In this document: piece by piece, positions 1 to 7,360 of the stretch
Layout: each line of letters opens with the position of its first letter
Position numbering within the stretch: position 1 is the stretch's first letter
From: CAZPXF01 sp964590945
Lineage (GTDB): Bacteria; Bacillota; Clostridia; Lachnospirales; Lachnospiraceae
NCBI GenBank assembly: GCA_964590945.1
Contig: CAZPXF010000064.1
Span: forward strand, 1 to 13,249
Reading direction: 5' to 3'
Length of the DNA: 13,249 nt
Made by a program: the position numbers and the translations under genes
The notes under the pieces: generated by a model
The model's input: only the letters and a program-made list of their open reading frames with translations
Database searches by the model: none
Told to the model about the DNA's origin: nothing

Positions 1-59
1 TGATATAATAAAGCGGATTTGCTGAAGACAAAGCCGGAATTTGTGATGAGGAGATGACA

Positions 60-845
60 ATGGGAAAACGATTTTTATCCGATATAAAGAGATATTATCA
101 TTATGCATTTTATGATTCAAGAGCGATGCTTCAGTCGGAGGTAGCGAATTCGTATTTAAACTGGATATGGTGGGTTCTGGAACCCTTTTGCTTTATGCTG
201 ATATATACGTTTATTTTTGGCGTTGTATTTAATGCGAAAGAACCATATTTTCCGGTTTATATTTTCATTGGTTTAACGCTATGGAATTTTTTCAGTAAGA
301 GTGTGAATCGCAGCGTGAAGCTTGTTAAGATCAATAAGGGAGTTATATCTAAAGTATATTTGCCGAAGTTTATTCTTATCCTGATCACTTTATTTGTAAA
401 TGGATTCAAGATGCTGATCGGTTTTGGAATTGTACTTGTTATGCTGTTCTTTTTCAAAGTTCCGGTGGGAGTGAACGTTTTATATTTTATTCCTTTACTT
501 GTTGAATTTACTGTTTTTACATTTGGATGCTGCACATTTTTGCTTCATTTCGGTGTTTACATTGAAGATCTGGCGAATATTGTAAATATTGTTCTGAGGC
601 TGTTGATGTATTTGACGGGTATTTTCTTCAATATTGAGACCAGGCTGGATGCTCCTTATAATGTGTATGTGCTGCATTTGAATCCGGTTGCCTTTTTTAT
701 TTCTTCTATGCGGAAAACGATATTAAACAATCAGGCGCCGTCGGGAAAGTGGATGCTGTTATATTTGGTTATAGGAATCCTGATTTCTGTTTTGGGACTT
801 AGATTGATCTATAAAGAGGAGAATAATTACGTAAAGGCGATTTAG
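60..845 (+). CDS. ABC-2 type polysaccharide/teichoic acid export permease (TagG/Wzm family)
   Basis: Membrane subunit of an ABC exporter that flips a lipid-linked glycopolymer (teichoic acid or O-antigen-like) out of the cytoplasm. The protein is about 261 aa, the family's normal size. Counting from an ATG at 54, hydrophobic segments lie near residues 38-58, 65-82, 108-133, 143-166, 175-195 and 236-254, giving six membrane spans after a cationic N-terminal helix. Family hallmarks seen are an ED-L-NIV segment before span 5 (about 170-180) and the LNPVAFFISSMR segment (209-220) before the last span. There are two in-frame ATGs, at 54 and 60. AGGAG at 49-53 touches the first and sits 6 bases before the second, so 60 is preferred. 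The gene ends one base before the ATPase gene, so the two are surely cotranscribed. The polymer carried cannot be told from this protein. Any upstream gene is cut off by the window edge. Confidence 0.88.
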   Translation: MGKRFLSDIKRYYHYAFYDSRAMLQSEVANSYLNWIWWVLEPFCFMLIYTFIFGVVFNAKEPYFPVYIFIGLTLWNFFSKSVNRSVKLVKINKGVISKVYLPKFILILITLFVNGFKMLIGFGIVLVMLFFFKVPVGVNVLYFIPLLVEFTVFTFGCCTFLLHFGVYIEDLANIVNIVLRLLMYLTGIFFNIETRLDAPYNVYVLHLNPVAFFISSMRKTILNNQAPSGKWMLLYLVIGILISVLGLRLIYKEENNYVKAI

Positions 846-846
846 T

Positions 847-1590
847 ATGAATGAGACGAAAAATGAAATAGCGATAGAAGTGAAAGACGTTCACATCAGC
901 TACAGGAATGTAAAAAGATATTCTATAAAGAAAAGCTTCTTTAACCGACATAAATCAGACGGCAATAGATTTGAGGCAGTAAAGGGCGTTTCGTTTACTG
1001 TTGAGAAGGGAAAGATCCTTGGCGTTGTCGGGAAAAACGGCAGTGGAAAATCCACAATATTGAAAGCGTTGGCCGGGATTTTCTCGCCTGACAGCGGCAC
1101 TATAGATCTAAAAGGAAATTCTGTTTCACTATTGTCTATAGGAGTCGGATTCCAAAAGGAGATGACCGGGCGCGACAATATTATTCTTTCCGGAATGCTG
1201 CTTGGATTTTCTGAGGAATTTATTCGGGAAAAAATGGATGAGATCATAGAGTTTGCCGGACTGGGCGAGTTTATAGATATGCCGGTTCGCACGTATTCGA
1301 GCGGTATGCATTCAAAACTGGCATTTTCAATTACAGCGGTTCTGGAAACAGATATCATGCTGATCGACGAGGTATTGAGTGTAGGAGACCGGAAATTCAA
1401 AAAGAAGAGTTATAATAAGATGAAAAGTCTGATTTCCAACCGGGAGCGGACGGTTGTTATTGTATCTCATTCCAACACGACACTTCGCGATTTATGTGAT
1501 CAGATCCTGTGGCTTCATGAGGGAGAAGTTGTTATGATGGGAGACACAGAAGAAGTATTGGAAAAATATGAAGAGTTTATGGATAAATAA
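847..1590 (+). CDS. ABC transporter ATP-binding protein, polysaccharide/teichoic acid export (TagH/Wzt family)
   Basis: Cytoplasmic ATPase that powers the permease encoded just upstream. All nucleotide-binding motifs are visible: Walker A GKNGSGKST at residues 62-70, Q-loop glutamine 103 in GVGFQKEMTGRDN, signature YSSGMHSKL at 150-158, Walker B MLIDE at 171-175 with the following VLSVGD D-loop, and H-loop His208. The SSGM-x-x-K-L signature and the extended N-terminal loop before the EAVKGVSF strand are typical of the polysaccharide-export subfamily rather than importers. At 247 aa it stops after the nucleotide-binding domain, so it lacks the C-terminal carbohydrate-binding domain of long Wzt proteins. 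Known Wzt/TagH biology suggests polymer recognition then rests elsewhere. The start is one base after the permease stop, with a modest AAAGG at 833-837. Confidence 0.92.
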   Translation: MNETKNEIAIEVKDVHISYRNVKRYSIKKSFFNRHKSDGNRFEAVKGVSFTVEKGKILGVVGKNGSGKSTILKALAGIFSPDSGTIDLKGNSVSLLSIGVGFQKEMTGRDNIILSGMLLGFSEEFIREKMDEIIEFAGLGEFIDMPVRTYSSGMHSKLAFSITAVLETDIMLIDEVLSVGDRKFKKKSYNKMKSLISNRERTVVIVSHSNTTLRDLCDQILWLHEGEVVMMGDTEEVLEKYEEFMDK

Positions 1591-1616
1591 CAGAGCAGCG
1601 AAAGACGAGGGATATT

Positions 1617-2930
1617 ATGGCACGCAACAGAAAGAAAAAGATAAAAAGTGGAAACTGGTTTACACGTCTTAGTATTGGAAAGAAGATTGGCATTATCTGT
1701 GTGATTCTTGTAGTGGGATTGGCAGCTTCAGCGGCAGGGTTTGTCATGTCAAAGCTTTCCAAGCTTGACACGGAGAAAATCAACGTAGGTGATGTGGAGG
1801 TCAATGAAGGATTGGATACGGCGCCTACAGAAGGATATTCTACATTTGTTGTGTTCGGTGTGGATTCCAGGGAAGGCGAGCTTGATACGGGTACAAGAAC
1901 AGATTGTATCATTTTGGTTGTTCTTGACAATGAGACGAAAGAGATCAAGATGTGTTCTCTGTATCGTGATACGCTTCTGGATATCGCAGACGGTGCGGGG
2001 ACTTTGCAGAAATGTAATGCGGCATATGCTTACGGCAGCTATAAGCAGGCCATCAGTATGCTGAATAAAAATCTGGATCTGAGTATAGATGGGTATGTGA
2101 CCGTGGACTTCACTGCTATTGCAGATGCGATCGATATGCTCGGGGGCGTTGAGATTGATGTGAAGGAAGAGGAATTGTCCCAGCTTAACAAGTATATTAA
2201 TGAGACAGCGGAGGTTGCGGGCAAGAAAGCGAATGCCGTGGAGAGCGCAGGAAAACAGACGCTGGATGGCGTACAGGCAACTACATACGCGCGAATCCGT
2301 AAGACAGCGGGAGGCGATTTCCAAAGGACGAATCGTCAGCGTACGGTGATTGAGGCAATGGTAAAGCAGATCCAGAAGTCAAAATTAAGTACATTAAACG
2401 CTATGATAGACCAGCTTCTTCCAGAGATACAGACAAGCCTGTCTGCATCCGAGATTTTGGGATATGCTGCCAATTTCATGGAATATTCTATTACGGACAG
2501 CAAAGGTTTCCCGTTCGATAAAACGACGGATACGGTAGATGGATATGGAAGTATCGTTATTCCTGTTACACTTGAGTCTAACGTGCAGCAGCTTCAGGAA
2601 TTCCTCTACGGGAATACAGATTTCATACCCAGCTCTACAGTGTCTGATATCAACAGCCGGATCATTTCCGTAGTTGGGGAGCGGACGCCGATGGGTGACG
2701 ATGGAAGCGATGATTACGAGGAACCGGAAGCAGATACAGGAGAAGACACAGCAGAAGATACCGTTTCAGAAGACGGCGGTACAGAGACAGATTCCGCAGC
2801 GCAGAGCAATACACCTAAGGAGAGTACGAAGAGTTCCTCGTCTTCAACATCTTCAGGTACAAACAGCACGACGTCGCAGCAGAAGAGTTCGGTAGAGGAA
2901 GATGAGAATCCGACGCTTGTATTTCACTGA
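1617..2930 (+). CDS. LCP (LytR-CpsA-Psr) family glycopolymer-to-cell-wall phosphotransferase
   Basis: LCP enzymes transfer undecaprenyl-phosphate-linked glycopolymers onto peptidoglycan on the outer face of the membrane. The 437-aa protein has a cationic N-terminus (residues 1-22), one membrane anchor (about 23-44) and an extracellular LCP domain (about 74-252). Conserved residues seen are VFGVDSR (79-85), TRTDCIILV (93-101), SLYRDT (114-119) with the catalytic-type arginine, DFTAIADAIDMLGGVEIDV (164-182), and YARIRKTAGGDFQRTNRQR (224-242). A tail from about 360 is acidic, then Ser/Thr-rich with few hydrophobic residues, as expected of a flexible wall-embedded linker. GAGGG at 1607-1611 precedes the ATG. 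The gene follows the exporter ATPase by 26 bases and is followed by a terminator. It is therefore the last gene of the exporter operon, and its likely substrate is the polymer exported by that transporter. That substrate assignment is inference. Confidence 0.9.
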   Translation: MARNRKKKIKSGNWFTRLSIGKKIGIICVILVVGLAASAAGFVMSKLSKLDTEKINVGDVEVNEGLDTAPTEGYSTFVVFGVDSREGELDTGTRTDCIILVVLDNETKEIKMCSLYRDTLLDIADGAGTLQKCNAAYAYGSYKQAISMLNKNLDLSIDGYVTVDFTAIADAIDMLGGVEIDVKEEELSQLNKYINETAEVAGKKANAVESAGKQTLDGVQATTYARIRKTAGGDFQRTNRQRTVIEAMVKQIQKSKLSTLNAMIDQLLPEIQTSLSASEILGYAANFMEYSITDSKGFPFDKTTDTVDGYGSIVIPVTLESNVQQLQEFLYGNTDFIPSSTVSDINSRIISVVGERTPMGDDGSDDYEEPEADTGEDTAEDTVSEDGGTETDSAAQSNTPKESTKSSSSSTSSGTNSTTSQQKSSVEEDENPTLVFH

Positions 2931-2943
2931 TTCAGAATGAGCA

Positions 2944-2975
2944 GAGAGGGGTGAATTTTTCGTTCACCTCTTTTT
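2944..2975 (+). terminator. Rho-independent terminator of the exporter/LCP operon
   Basis: GGGGTGAA at 2947-2954 pairs with TTCACCTC at 2963-2970 (one G-U pair), and the stem can extend outward through AGA. A T-rich run follows at 2969-2975. It lies 13 bases after the LCP stop codon. Confidence 0.85.
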
Positions 2976-2999
2976 CACAATAAGCGGAATCATATTGGC

Positions 3000-3028
3000 T
3001 TTACAAATAATTTATTTTTCGCTATAAT
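3000..3028 (+). promoter_or_regulatory. Sigma-A promoter for the cohesin-like membrane protein gene
   Basis: A -35 box TTTACA (3000-3005) and a perfect -10 box TATAAT (3023-3028) are separated by exactly 17 bases. The predicted transcription start is near 3035, giving a 5' leader of about 50 bases. The promoter lies just past the upstream terminator and before an isolated gene, which fits an independent, probably constitutive, transcription unit. GGTATACGT directly follows the -10 box; see the shared-motif finding. Confidence 0.82.
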
Positions 3029-3086
3029 GGTATACGTTTAGAGTGCAATTCAATTTACTTAATTTGAGCTTAAAGAAGGAGAACAT

Positions 3087-4577
3087 ATGAAAAAGATTAA
3101 AAAGTTATTCATTGTATTGATGACATTGAGCTTACTCATCGGAGGTACTGGACTTTGGGGAAATGCGGCATATGCTGCTTCCGGGCGAATCTGGTACGAT
3201 GACCCGCAGACAGCGGTTGGCGATGAGATCACGATCGGCGCTACGGCGAAGGATGCAGGCGGCAATGCGATCGGTTCTGTAGAAGTAAGCATGACGTATG
3301 ATACAGATTATCTCCGGTTTGTCGACGGCGACAATGTTACCGGCGAAGATGGAGAACTGACACTTTCGGCAGAAGGCGACGGAACATCGGATACCGTTGA
3401 ATTTGAGATGACATTTCAGGCGTTGAAGGAAGGTACGACTGTTATTGAGGTGACCTCGAGCGCGGCAACCACATCTGCAGGGGAGACGCTGACATTGCAG
3501 GAGGGACAGTCCACGGTTACGATCGAGGAAGGCGATCCCAGCAAGATTGTTGAGGAGGATAAGAAGGCTGAGTCCACGGGACTTACTGTGGATATGGACG
3601 GGTCAGAGTATGAAGTGTCCGAGAACTTTACGGATGATATTATTCCAAGCGGATTTTCAGAAGCTGAGATTACAGCCGGCGGAAACACTTTTACCGGAGT
3701 AAAGAATGCGAACGATGTGCAGCTTGCATATTTGATCAATACGGAAGGAACTGCAGATTTCTATCTGTATGATGCAGATAAGGATGCTTTTACGTTGTTT
3801 CAGCAGATCAAGATCTCCGATGGGACGTCAGAGGGCGTATATATTATTCTTCTTCAGGATGACGGGACACTGAATATTCCGGAGGATACATATGAGAAAA
3901 CCTCGCTGACTGTCAATGAGAAAGAGTATCCGACATGGCAGAATATTGCGAAACCGGCATATTATCTGCTCTATGCAATAAGTTCGGATGGAACAAAGAG
4001 ATTGTATCAGTACGATTCCGGCGAGGGTACATATCAGAGATTTGATCTTGCGGATACGTCCAGTGAGCTTTCTGGCATACTGGGCAAGATTCAGGATTTT
4101 GTCAACAAGCACTTCATGGTCGCAGCGATCGCTGTAGGTGTTGTGATTGTACTCCTTCTCCTGATCTGGCTGATCAACATCATCCGTATTCATAGCAGAA
4201 ACCGGGAGCTGGATGATCTTTACGAGGAGTTCGGACTCTATGAGGACGACGAAGAAGAGGAAGAGCCTGTTGTAGAGAAGAAGAGCAGGAAAGAAAAGAA
4301 GCAGGAGAAAGCCGGGAAGAAAGTCGAGAAAAAAGCAGAAAAGAAACCTTCAAAGAAATCTGCTCCTCAGGAGAAGCCGGAACGGAAGAAAGAAGTCGTG
4401 GATGATTTTGATGACTTTTCCGATTTTGAAGGAGAGTATGATGATTTTGATGACGACTTTTCGTTTGACAGCTACTCTGAGCCGGAAAAGGAGACAAAAA
4501 CCTCTAAGAAGAAAGCGCCAAAGCGTGCGTCGCTTGATGATGACTTTGATATTGATTTTCTTGATCTTGATTTGTAA
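3087..4577 (+). CDS. Secreted cohesin-like domain protein with single membrane span and long charged cytoplasmic tail
   Basis: Function unknown. The 496-aa protein starts with a signal peptide (KK-IKK, hydrophobic core 7-22, cleavage likely after AYA at residue 30). Residues 33-147 look like a cohesin/carbohydrate-binding-type beta-sandwich: VGDEITI, an IGSVEVSMTYD strand, a YLRFVDG turn, and an FEMTFQALKEGTTVIEV strand pair. A second extracellular region (165-320) is rich in Tyr and Asp with no family I recognise. One membrane helix (about 344-366) leads to a cytoplasmic tail with an acidic patch (384-393), a Lys/Glu stretch (397-436) and repeated acidic-aromatic motifs (DDFDDFSDF, YDDFDDDFSF, DDDFDIDFLDL) to the very C-terminus. 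The topology is bitopic, outside-to-inside. AAGGAG (3076-3081) is 5 bases before the ATG. The gene has its own promoter and terminator. A wall- or glycan-binding sensor or scaffold is possible, but unproven. Confidence 0.8.
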   Translation: MKKIKKLFIVLMTLSLLIGGTGLWGNAAYAASGRIWYDDPQTAVGDEITIGATAKDAGGNAIGSVEVSMTYDTDYLRFVDGDNVTGEDGELTLSAEGDGTSDTVEFEMTFQALKEGTTVIEVTSSAATTSAGETLTLQEGQSTVTIEEGDPSKIVEEDKKAESTGLTVDMDGSEYEVSENFTDDIIPSGFSEAEITAGGNTFTGVKNANDVQLAYLINTEGTADFYLYDADKDAFTLFQQIKISDGTSEGVYIILLQDDGTLNIPEDTYEKTSLTVNEKEYPTWQNIAKPAYYLLYAISSDGTKRLYQYDSGEGTYQRFDLADTSSELSGILGKIQDFVNKHFMVAAIAVGVVIVLLLLIWLINIIRIHSRNRELDDLYEEFGLYEDDEEEEEPVVEKKSRKEKKQEKAGKKVEKKAEKKPSKKSAPQEKPERKKEVVDDFDDFSDFEGEYDDFDDDFSFDSYSEPEKETKTSKKKAPKRASLDDDFDIDFLDLDL

Positions 4578-4593
4578 AATACATAGTAAATGG

Positions 4594-4628
4594 AAAAGAA
4601 GAGGCCCGGGTGGACTTCTTCTTTTTTT
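4594..4628 (+). terminator. Terminator between convergent genes
   Basis: AAAAGAAG at 4594-4601 pairs with CTTCTTCTTTT after a GC-rich loop containing GGCCCGGG, and a T7 run closes at 4622-4628. It ends the cohesin-like gene. On the minus strand only a four-base U run would follow the hairpin, so it may stop transcription of the convergent DUF1015 gene less efficiently. Confidence 0.75.
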
Positions 4629-4633
4629 ACAAT

Positions 4634-5875
4634 TTATTTTTCAATTTCATGGATAAACAGGCCGCTGCGGAGCTTCGGTTCAAACCAGGTGGATTTTGGA
4701 GGCATCAGGCGGCCTGCATCCGCTACGGCGAAGAGCTCGTCCGCTGCAGTTGGGAACATGGAAAAAGCAATTGCATGAGGATAAAGGGCGCAGACACGCT
4801 CCAGCTCCTGTAGTCCACGGATCCCGCCGACAAAGCTGATCCGCTGATCAGTCTTTGGGTCCTGTATATCAAGAAGCGGCGCCAAAACATAATTTTGCAG
4901 AATAGATACATCAAGGCTCTTCACAGGGTCGTCAGAGAGAAGCTTTGGATGTGCGCTGAGACGGTACCATTTCCCGTCCAGATACATTCCAAATTCACCT
5001 TTTTTTGACGGACGATATGCCTCTGCTTCAGGTGCAACGTCAAAATCTTTACAAATTGATTTTATAAATTCTTTTTCTGTGAGATTACCAAGATCATGGA
5101 CAACACGATTGTAATCCATAATATAAAGCTGGTCTTCAGGAAAAAGAACGGAGAGAAAGCTGTTAAATTCTTCCCGTCCCGTATAGTTTTCAAGCGCTTT
5201 TCGTCTGCGCTGTCCAACCTTGACGGCGGATGCGGCACGATGATGCCCATCTGCTATGTAAATCTGTTCAATCGTTGCAAAAATATCGACGATCTCATGA
5301 AGGACAGCCGCATCATGGATCTTCCAGCCGCGGTGTCGGATGCCATCATCCGATTGGAAGGAAAAATAAGGCTCTTCCACCTGAATGGAATCTGTAATTT
5401 CATTGATCCGTTTGTCCGCGCGGTATGTAAGAAAGATAGGCCCGGTCTGAGCGCTCAGCGTATCGATATGGCGGATGCGGTCATTTTCCTTATCTGTTCT
5501 TGTATTTTCATGCTTCATGATAATCCCGTTGATATAATCGTCAATAGACGCGCAGCAGACAAGTCCCGTCTGAGAACGTCCATCCATAGTAAGCTCATAC
5601 AGGTACATTGCCTGTTCGGGATCTCTTTGAAAGAAGCCTTCCTTTAACATTTCATTAAAAACCTCGGCAGCTTTCTGATATACACTGGGATCATACGGAC
5701 TGATGGAGCTATCCAAAAGGCTCTCTGCCTTATCGATCTTCAAAAATGACAATGGCTGCCGCTGAATGATCTCTTTTGCTTCCTCGCGGCTGCACACGTC
5801 GTAGGGAAGCGCTGCAATTCTTTCTTCCAGTCCGTCAGCGGGGCGGATGCAGGAAAATGGTTTGATAGTTGCCAT
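4634..5875 (-). CDS. DUF1015 family protein (possible ParB/sulfiredoxin-fold, SerK-like)
   Basis: A conserved cytoplasmic protein family of unknown role, at full length (413 aa) and often labelled 'SpoOJ/ParB-like' in older annotations. Family features visible are the N-terminal I-KPFSCIRP opening and LPYDV (23-27), and the H-E-TR-DKENDRIRH segment (122-136) followed by GPIFLTY. Further hallmarks are IADGHHRAASA (207-217) and the C-terminal MPPKSTWFEPKLRSGLF (391-407). No signal peptide or membrane span is present. The DGHHR motif resembles the nucleotide-binding motif of the ParB/sulfiredoxin fold, which includes free-serine kinases (SerK, SbnI). A small-molecule kinase role is inference only. 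AAGGAGG (minus strand, 5881-5887) precedes the ATG by 5 bases. It is convergent with the cohesin-like gene, divergent from htrA, and transcribed alone. Confidence 0.85.
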   Translation of the reverse strand: MATIKPFSCIRPADGLEERIAALPYDVCSREEAKEIIQRQPLSFLKIDKAESLLDSSISPYDPSVYQKAAEVFNEMLKEGFFQRDPEQAMYLYELTMDGRSQTGLVCCASIDDYINGIIMKHENTRTDKENDRIRHIDTLSAQTGPIFLTYRADKRINEITDSIQVEEPYFSFQSDDGIRHRGWKIHDAAVLHEIVDIFATIEQIYIADGHHRAASAVKVGQRRRKALENYTGREEFNSFLSVLFPEDQLYIMDYNRVVHDLGNLTEKEFIKSICKDFDVAPEAEAYRPSKKGEFGMYLDGKWYRLSAHPKLLSDDPVKSLDVSILQNYVLAPLLDIQDPKTDQRISFVGGIRGLQELERVCALYPHAIAFSMFPTAADELFAVADAGRLMPPKSTWFEPKLRSGLFIHEIEK

Positions 5876-5906
5876 AAAAACCTCCTTGTTCTGGTTGAAT
5901 GATAAC

Positions 5907-5920
5907 AGTATATCATGATT
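5907..5920 (-). promoter_or_regulatory. Extended -10 promoter for the DUF1015 gene
   Basis: On the minus strand the sequence reads TGATATACT, an extended -10 (TG-n-TATACT, hexamer at 5907-5912) about 32 bases before the start codon. No good -35 is seen at the right spacing, which an extended -10 tolerates. A T10 tract on the plus strand (5934-5943), read as A10 from this promoter, lies where an UP element could act. Confidence 0.5.
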
Positions 5921-6016
5921 TGGTGAAATTCAGTTTTTTTTTTCAAATTTATCACACTTTTAACACAAATACTAATTAAACTGAAAACATAAACGAGAGA
6001 GAAAGGAGCCTTTTAC

Positions 6017-7312
6017 ATGGATAATCAATATAATTACTATATGCCGGATGGCAATGAAGATGAAAAGGGATTTAATACGGGGGTATACGGAGAACAGGAA
6101 ACGGTTTACGAAGAAAAAACAAAACCGAGAAAGAAAAGGAATTTCAAGTGGGGAAGGGTAGTTGTGAGCGCAGTGCTTTTCGGAGTGATCGCAAGCGTCG
6201 TATTCCTTGGATGCACGGCAGCCGGTTACCACATTCTGGGAATCGGTAAATCGACTTCCATCGAGTCAACTCAAACGAAGGATAATGAAGCTTCTTCTAC
6301 AAAAGTAACGCAGACGTCCAGCACGGTGACGTCCGATGTATCTGAAGTTGTTGAGAATGTAATGCCATCCATCGTATCGATCACAAATATGAGTGTTCAG
6401 GAAGTCATGAATTTCTTCGGCGGAGTTCAGGAAGAGCAAAGCGAGAGCTGCGGTTCCGGAATTATTATCGAACAGACAGATACGGAGCTTCTGATCCTGA
6501 CAAACAATCATGTAGTTGCGGACAATGACACGCTGACTGTCACATTTAAGGATGATGAAAGTGTAGAAGCACAGGTCAAGGGAACGGATTCAGAACACGA
6601 TCTTGCAGTTGTAGCAGTAAAGCTTTCCGATATTAAAGATGAGACTATGAGTGTAATAAAGACAGCATCGCTTGGAGATTCAGAGAACCTTACAGTTGGT
6701 GAGCCTGTTATCGCGATTGGCAATGCACTCGGTTATGGACAGTCGGTTACAACCGGTGTTGTCAGCGCTCTTGACCGCACAATGGAAGATTATGAAGGAA
6801 CCTATATCCAGACAGATGCAGCAATCAATCCGGGCAACAGCGGCGGAGCACTTCTGAATGCAAATGGGGAAGTGATCGGAATCAACAGCGCCAAGATCGC
6901 ATCAGATGAGGTAGAAGGAATGGGTTATGCTATCCCAATCTCCGATGTGACAGATATCATTAATGATCTGATGAATCAGACAACAAGAAGTAAGGTTTCC
7001 TCCGGGAAACAGGGTTATATAGGAATCAAGGGTGTTGACGTTGCAGGAGAGACTGCGGAAGCTTACAATATGCCGGAAGGAGTATATGTTTCCGAAGTTT
7101 CAAAGGGCGGCGGAGCAGAGAAGGCCGGCATAGAAAGAGGCGACATTATTACCAGATTTGACGGCAGTTCCATATCCGGGATGGAGGATCTTCAGTCGAA
7201 GCTTCAATATTATGCGATAGGTGAGACGGTAAAGATCACGGTTCAGCGTCCATCGGGCAATGAATATGAAGAAAAAGAAGTTGAGGTAACCTTGACAAAA
7301 CAGATAAATTAG
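6017..7312 (+). CDS. htrA: HtrA/DegP-family membrane-anchored serine protease with one PDZ domain
   Basis: Surface quality-control protease that degrades misfolded exported proteins. The 431-aa protein has a cytoplasmic, acidic/tyrosine-rich N-terminus (1-37), a basic stretch (KPRKKR, 36-41), one membrane span (about 46-72) and a Ser/Thr-rich linker (78-106). The trypsin-like domain (about 108-320) carries the full catalytic triad: His165 (LTNNHVV), Asp195 (EHDLAVV) and Ser275 (NPGNSGG). The PDZ domain covers about 332-425 (GYIGIKG carboxylate-binding loop, GAEKAGIERGDII). The architecture matches Gram-positive HtrA/HtrB/YyxA proteins, and which paralogue it is cannot be decided. AAAGGAG at 6002-6008 is 8 bases upstream of the ATG. 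The gene is divergent from DUF1015 and followed by a strong terminator, so it is monocistronic. No two-component regulator gene such as cssRS lies beside it in this window. Confidence 0.93.
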   Translation: MDNQYNYYMPDGNEDEKGFNTGVYGEQETVYEEKTKPRKKRNFKWGRVVVSAVLFGVIASVVFLGCTAAGYHILGIGKSTSIESTQTKDNEASSTKVTQTSSTVTSDVSEVVENVMPSIVSITNMSVQEVMNFFGGVQEEQSESCGSGIIIEQTDTELLILTNNHVVADNDTLTVTFKDDESVEAQVKGTDSEHDLAVVAVKLSDIKDETMSVIKTASLGDSENLTVGEPVIAIGNALGYGQSVTTGVVSALDRTMEDYEGTYIQTDAAINPGNSGGALLNANGEVIGINSAKIASDEVEGMGYAIPISDVTDIINDLMNQTTRSKVSSGKQGYIGIKGVDVAGETAEAYNMPEGVYVSEVSKGGGAEKAGIERGDIITRFDGSSISGMEDLQSKLQYYAIGETVKITVQRPSGNEYEEKEVEVTLTKQIN

Positions 7313-7324
7313 AGGATAATTCAC

Positions 7325-7354
7325 AAGGGTAAGGATTTCGATCCTTACCCTTTT
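7325..7354 (+). terminator. Strong terminator of htrA
   Basis: A perfect 12-bp stem AAGGGTAAGGAT / ATCCTTACCCTT (7325-7336 and 7341-7352) closes on an exceptionally stable TTCG tetraloop and is followed by TTTT. It lies 13 bases after the htrA stop. Only A residues flank its left side, so it may work partly in both directions. Confidence 0.92.
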
Positions 7355-7360
7355 ATTAAA

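Noticed and set aside
4..57. Short open stretch ending in a stop that overlaps the permease start
   Set aside because: It is preceded by a stop at 1-3 in the same frame and has no start codon with a ribosome binding site, so it is not the end of an upstream gene. The upstream gene, if any, ends at or before base 25.
1749..2324. 191-codon open frame on the minus strand
   Set aside because: Antisense to the LCP catalytic domain; no start signal and no recognisable protein.
5096..5647. 183-codon open frame on the plus strand
   Set aside because: It lies wholly antisense to the well-supported DUF1015 gene, has no ribosome binding site or domain, and its length reflects codon bias of the real gene.
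5948..5975. Possible htrA promoter (TTTATC, 16 bases, TACTAA)
   Set aside because: Both boxes match the consensus poorly and the region is uniformly A/T-rich, so the match could be chance. A promoter must exist here but I cannot place it.
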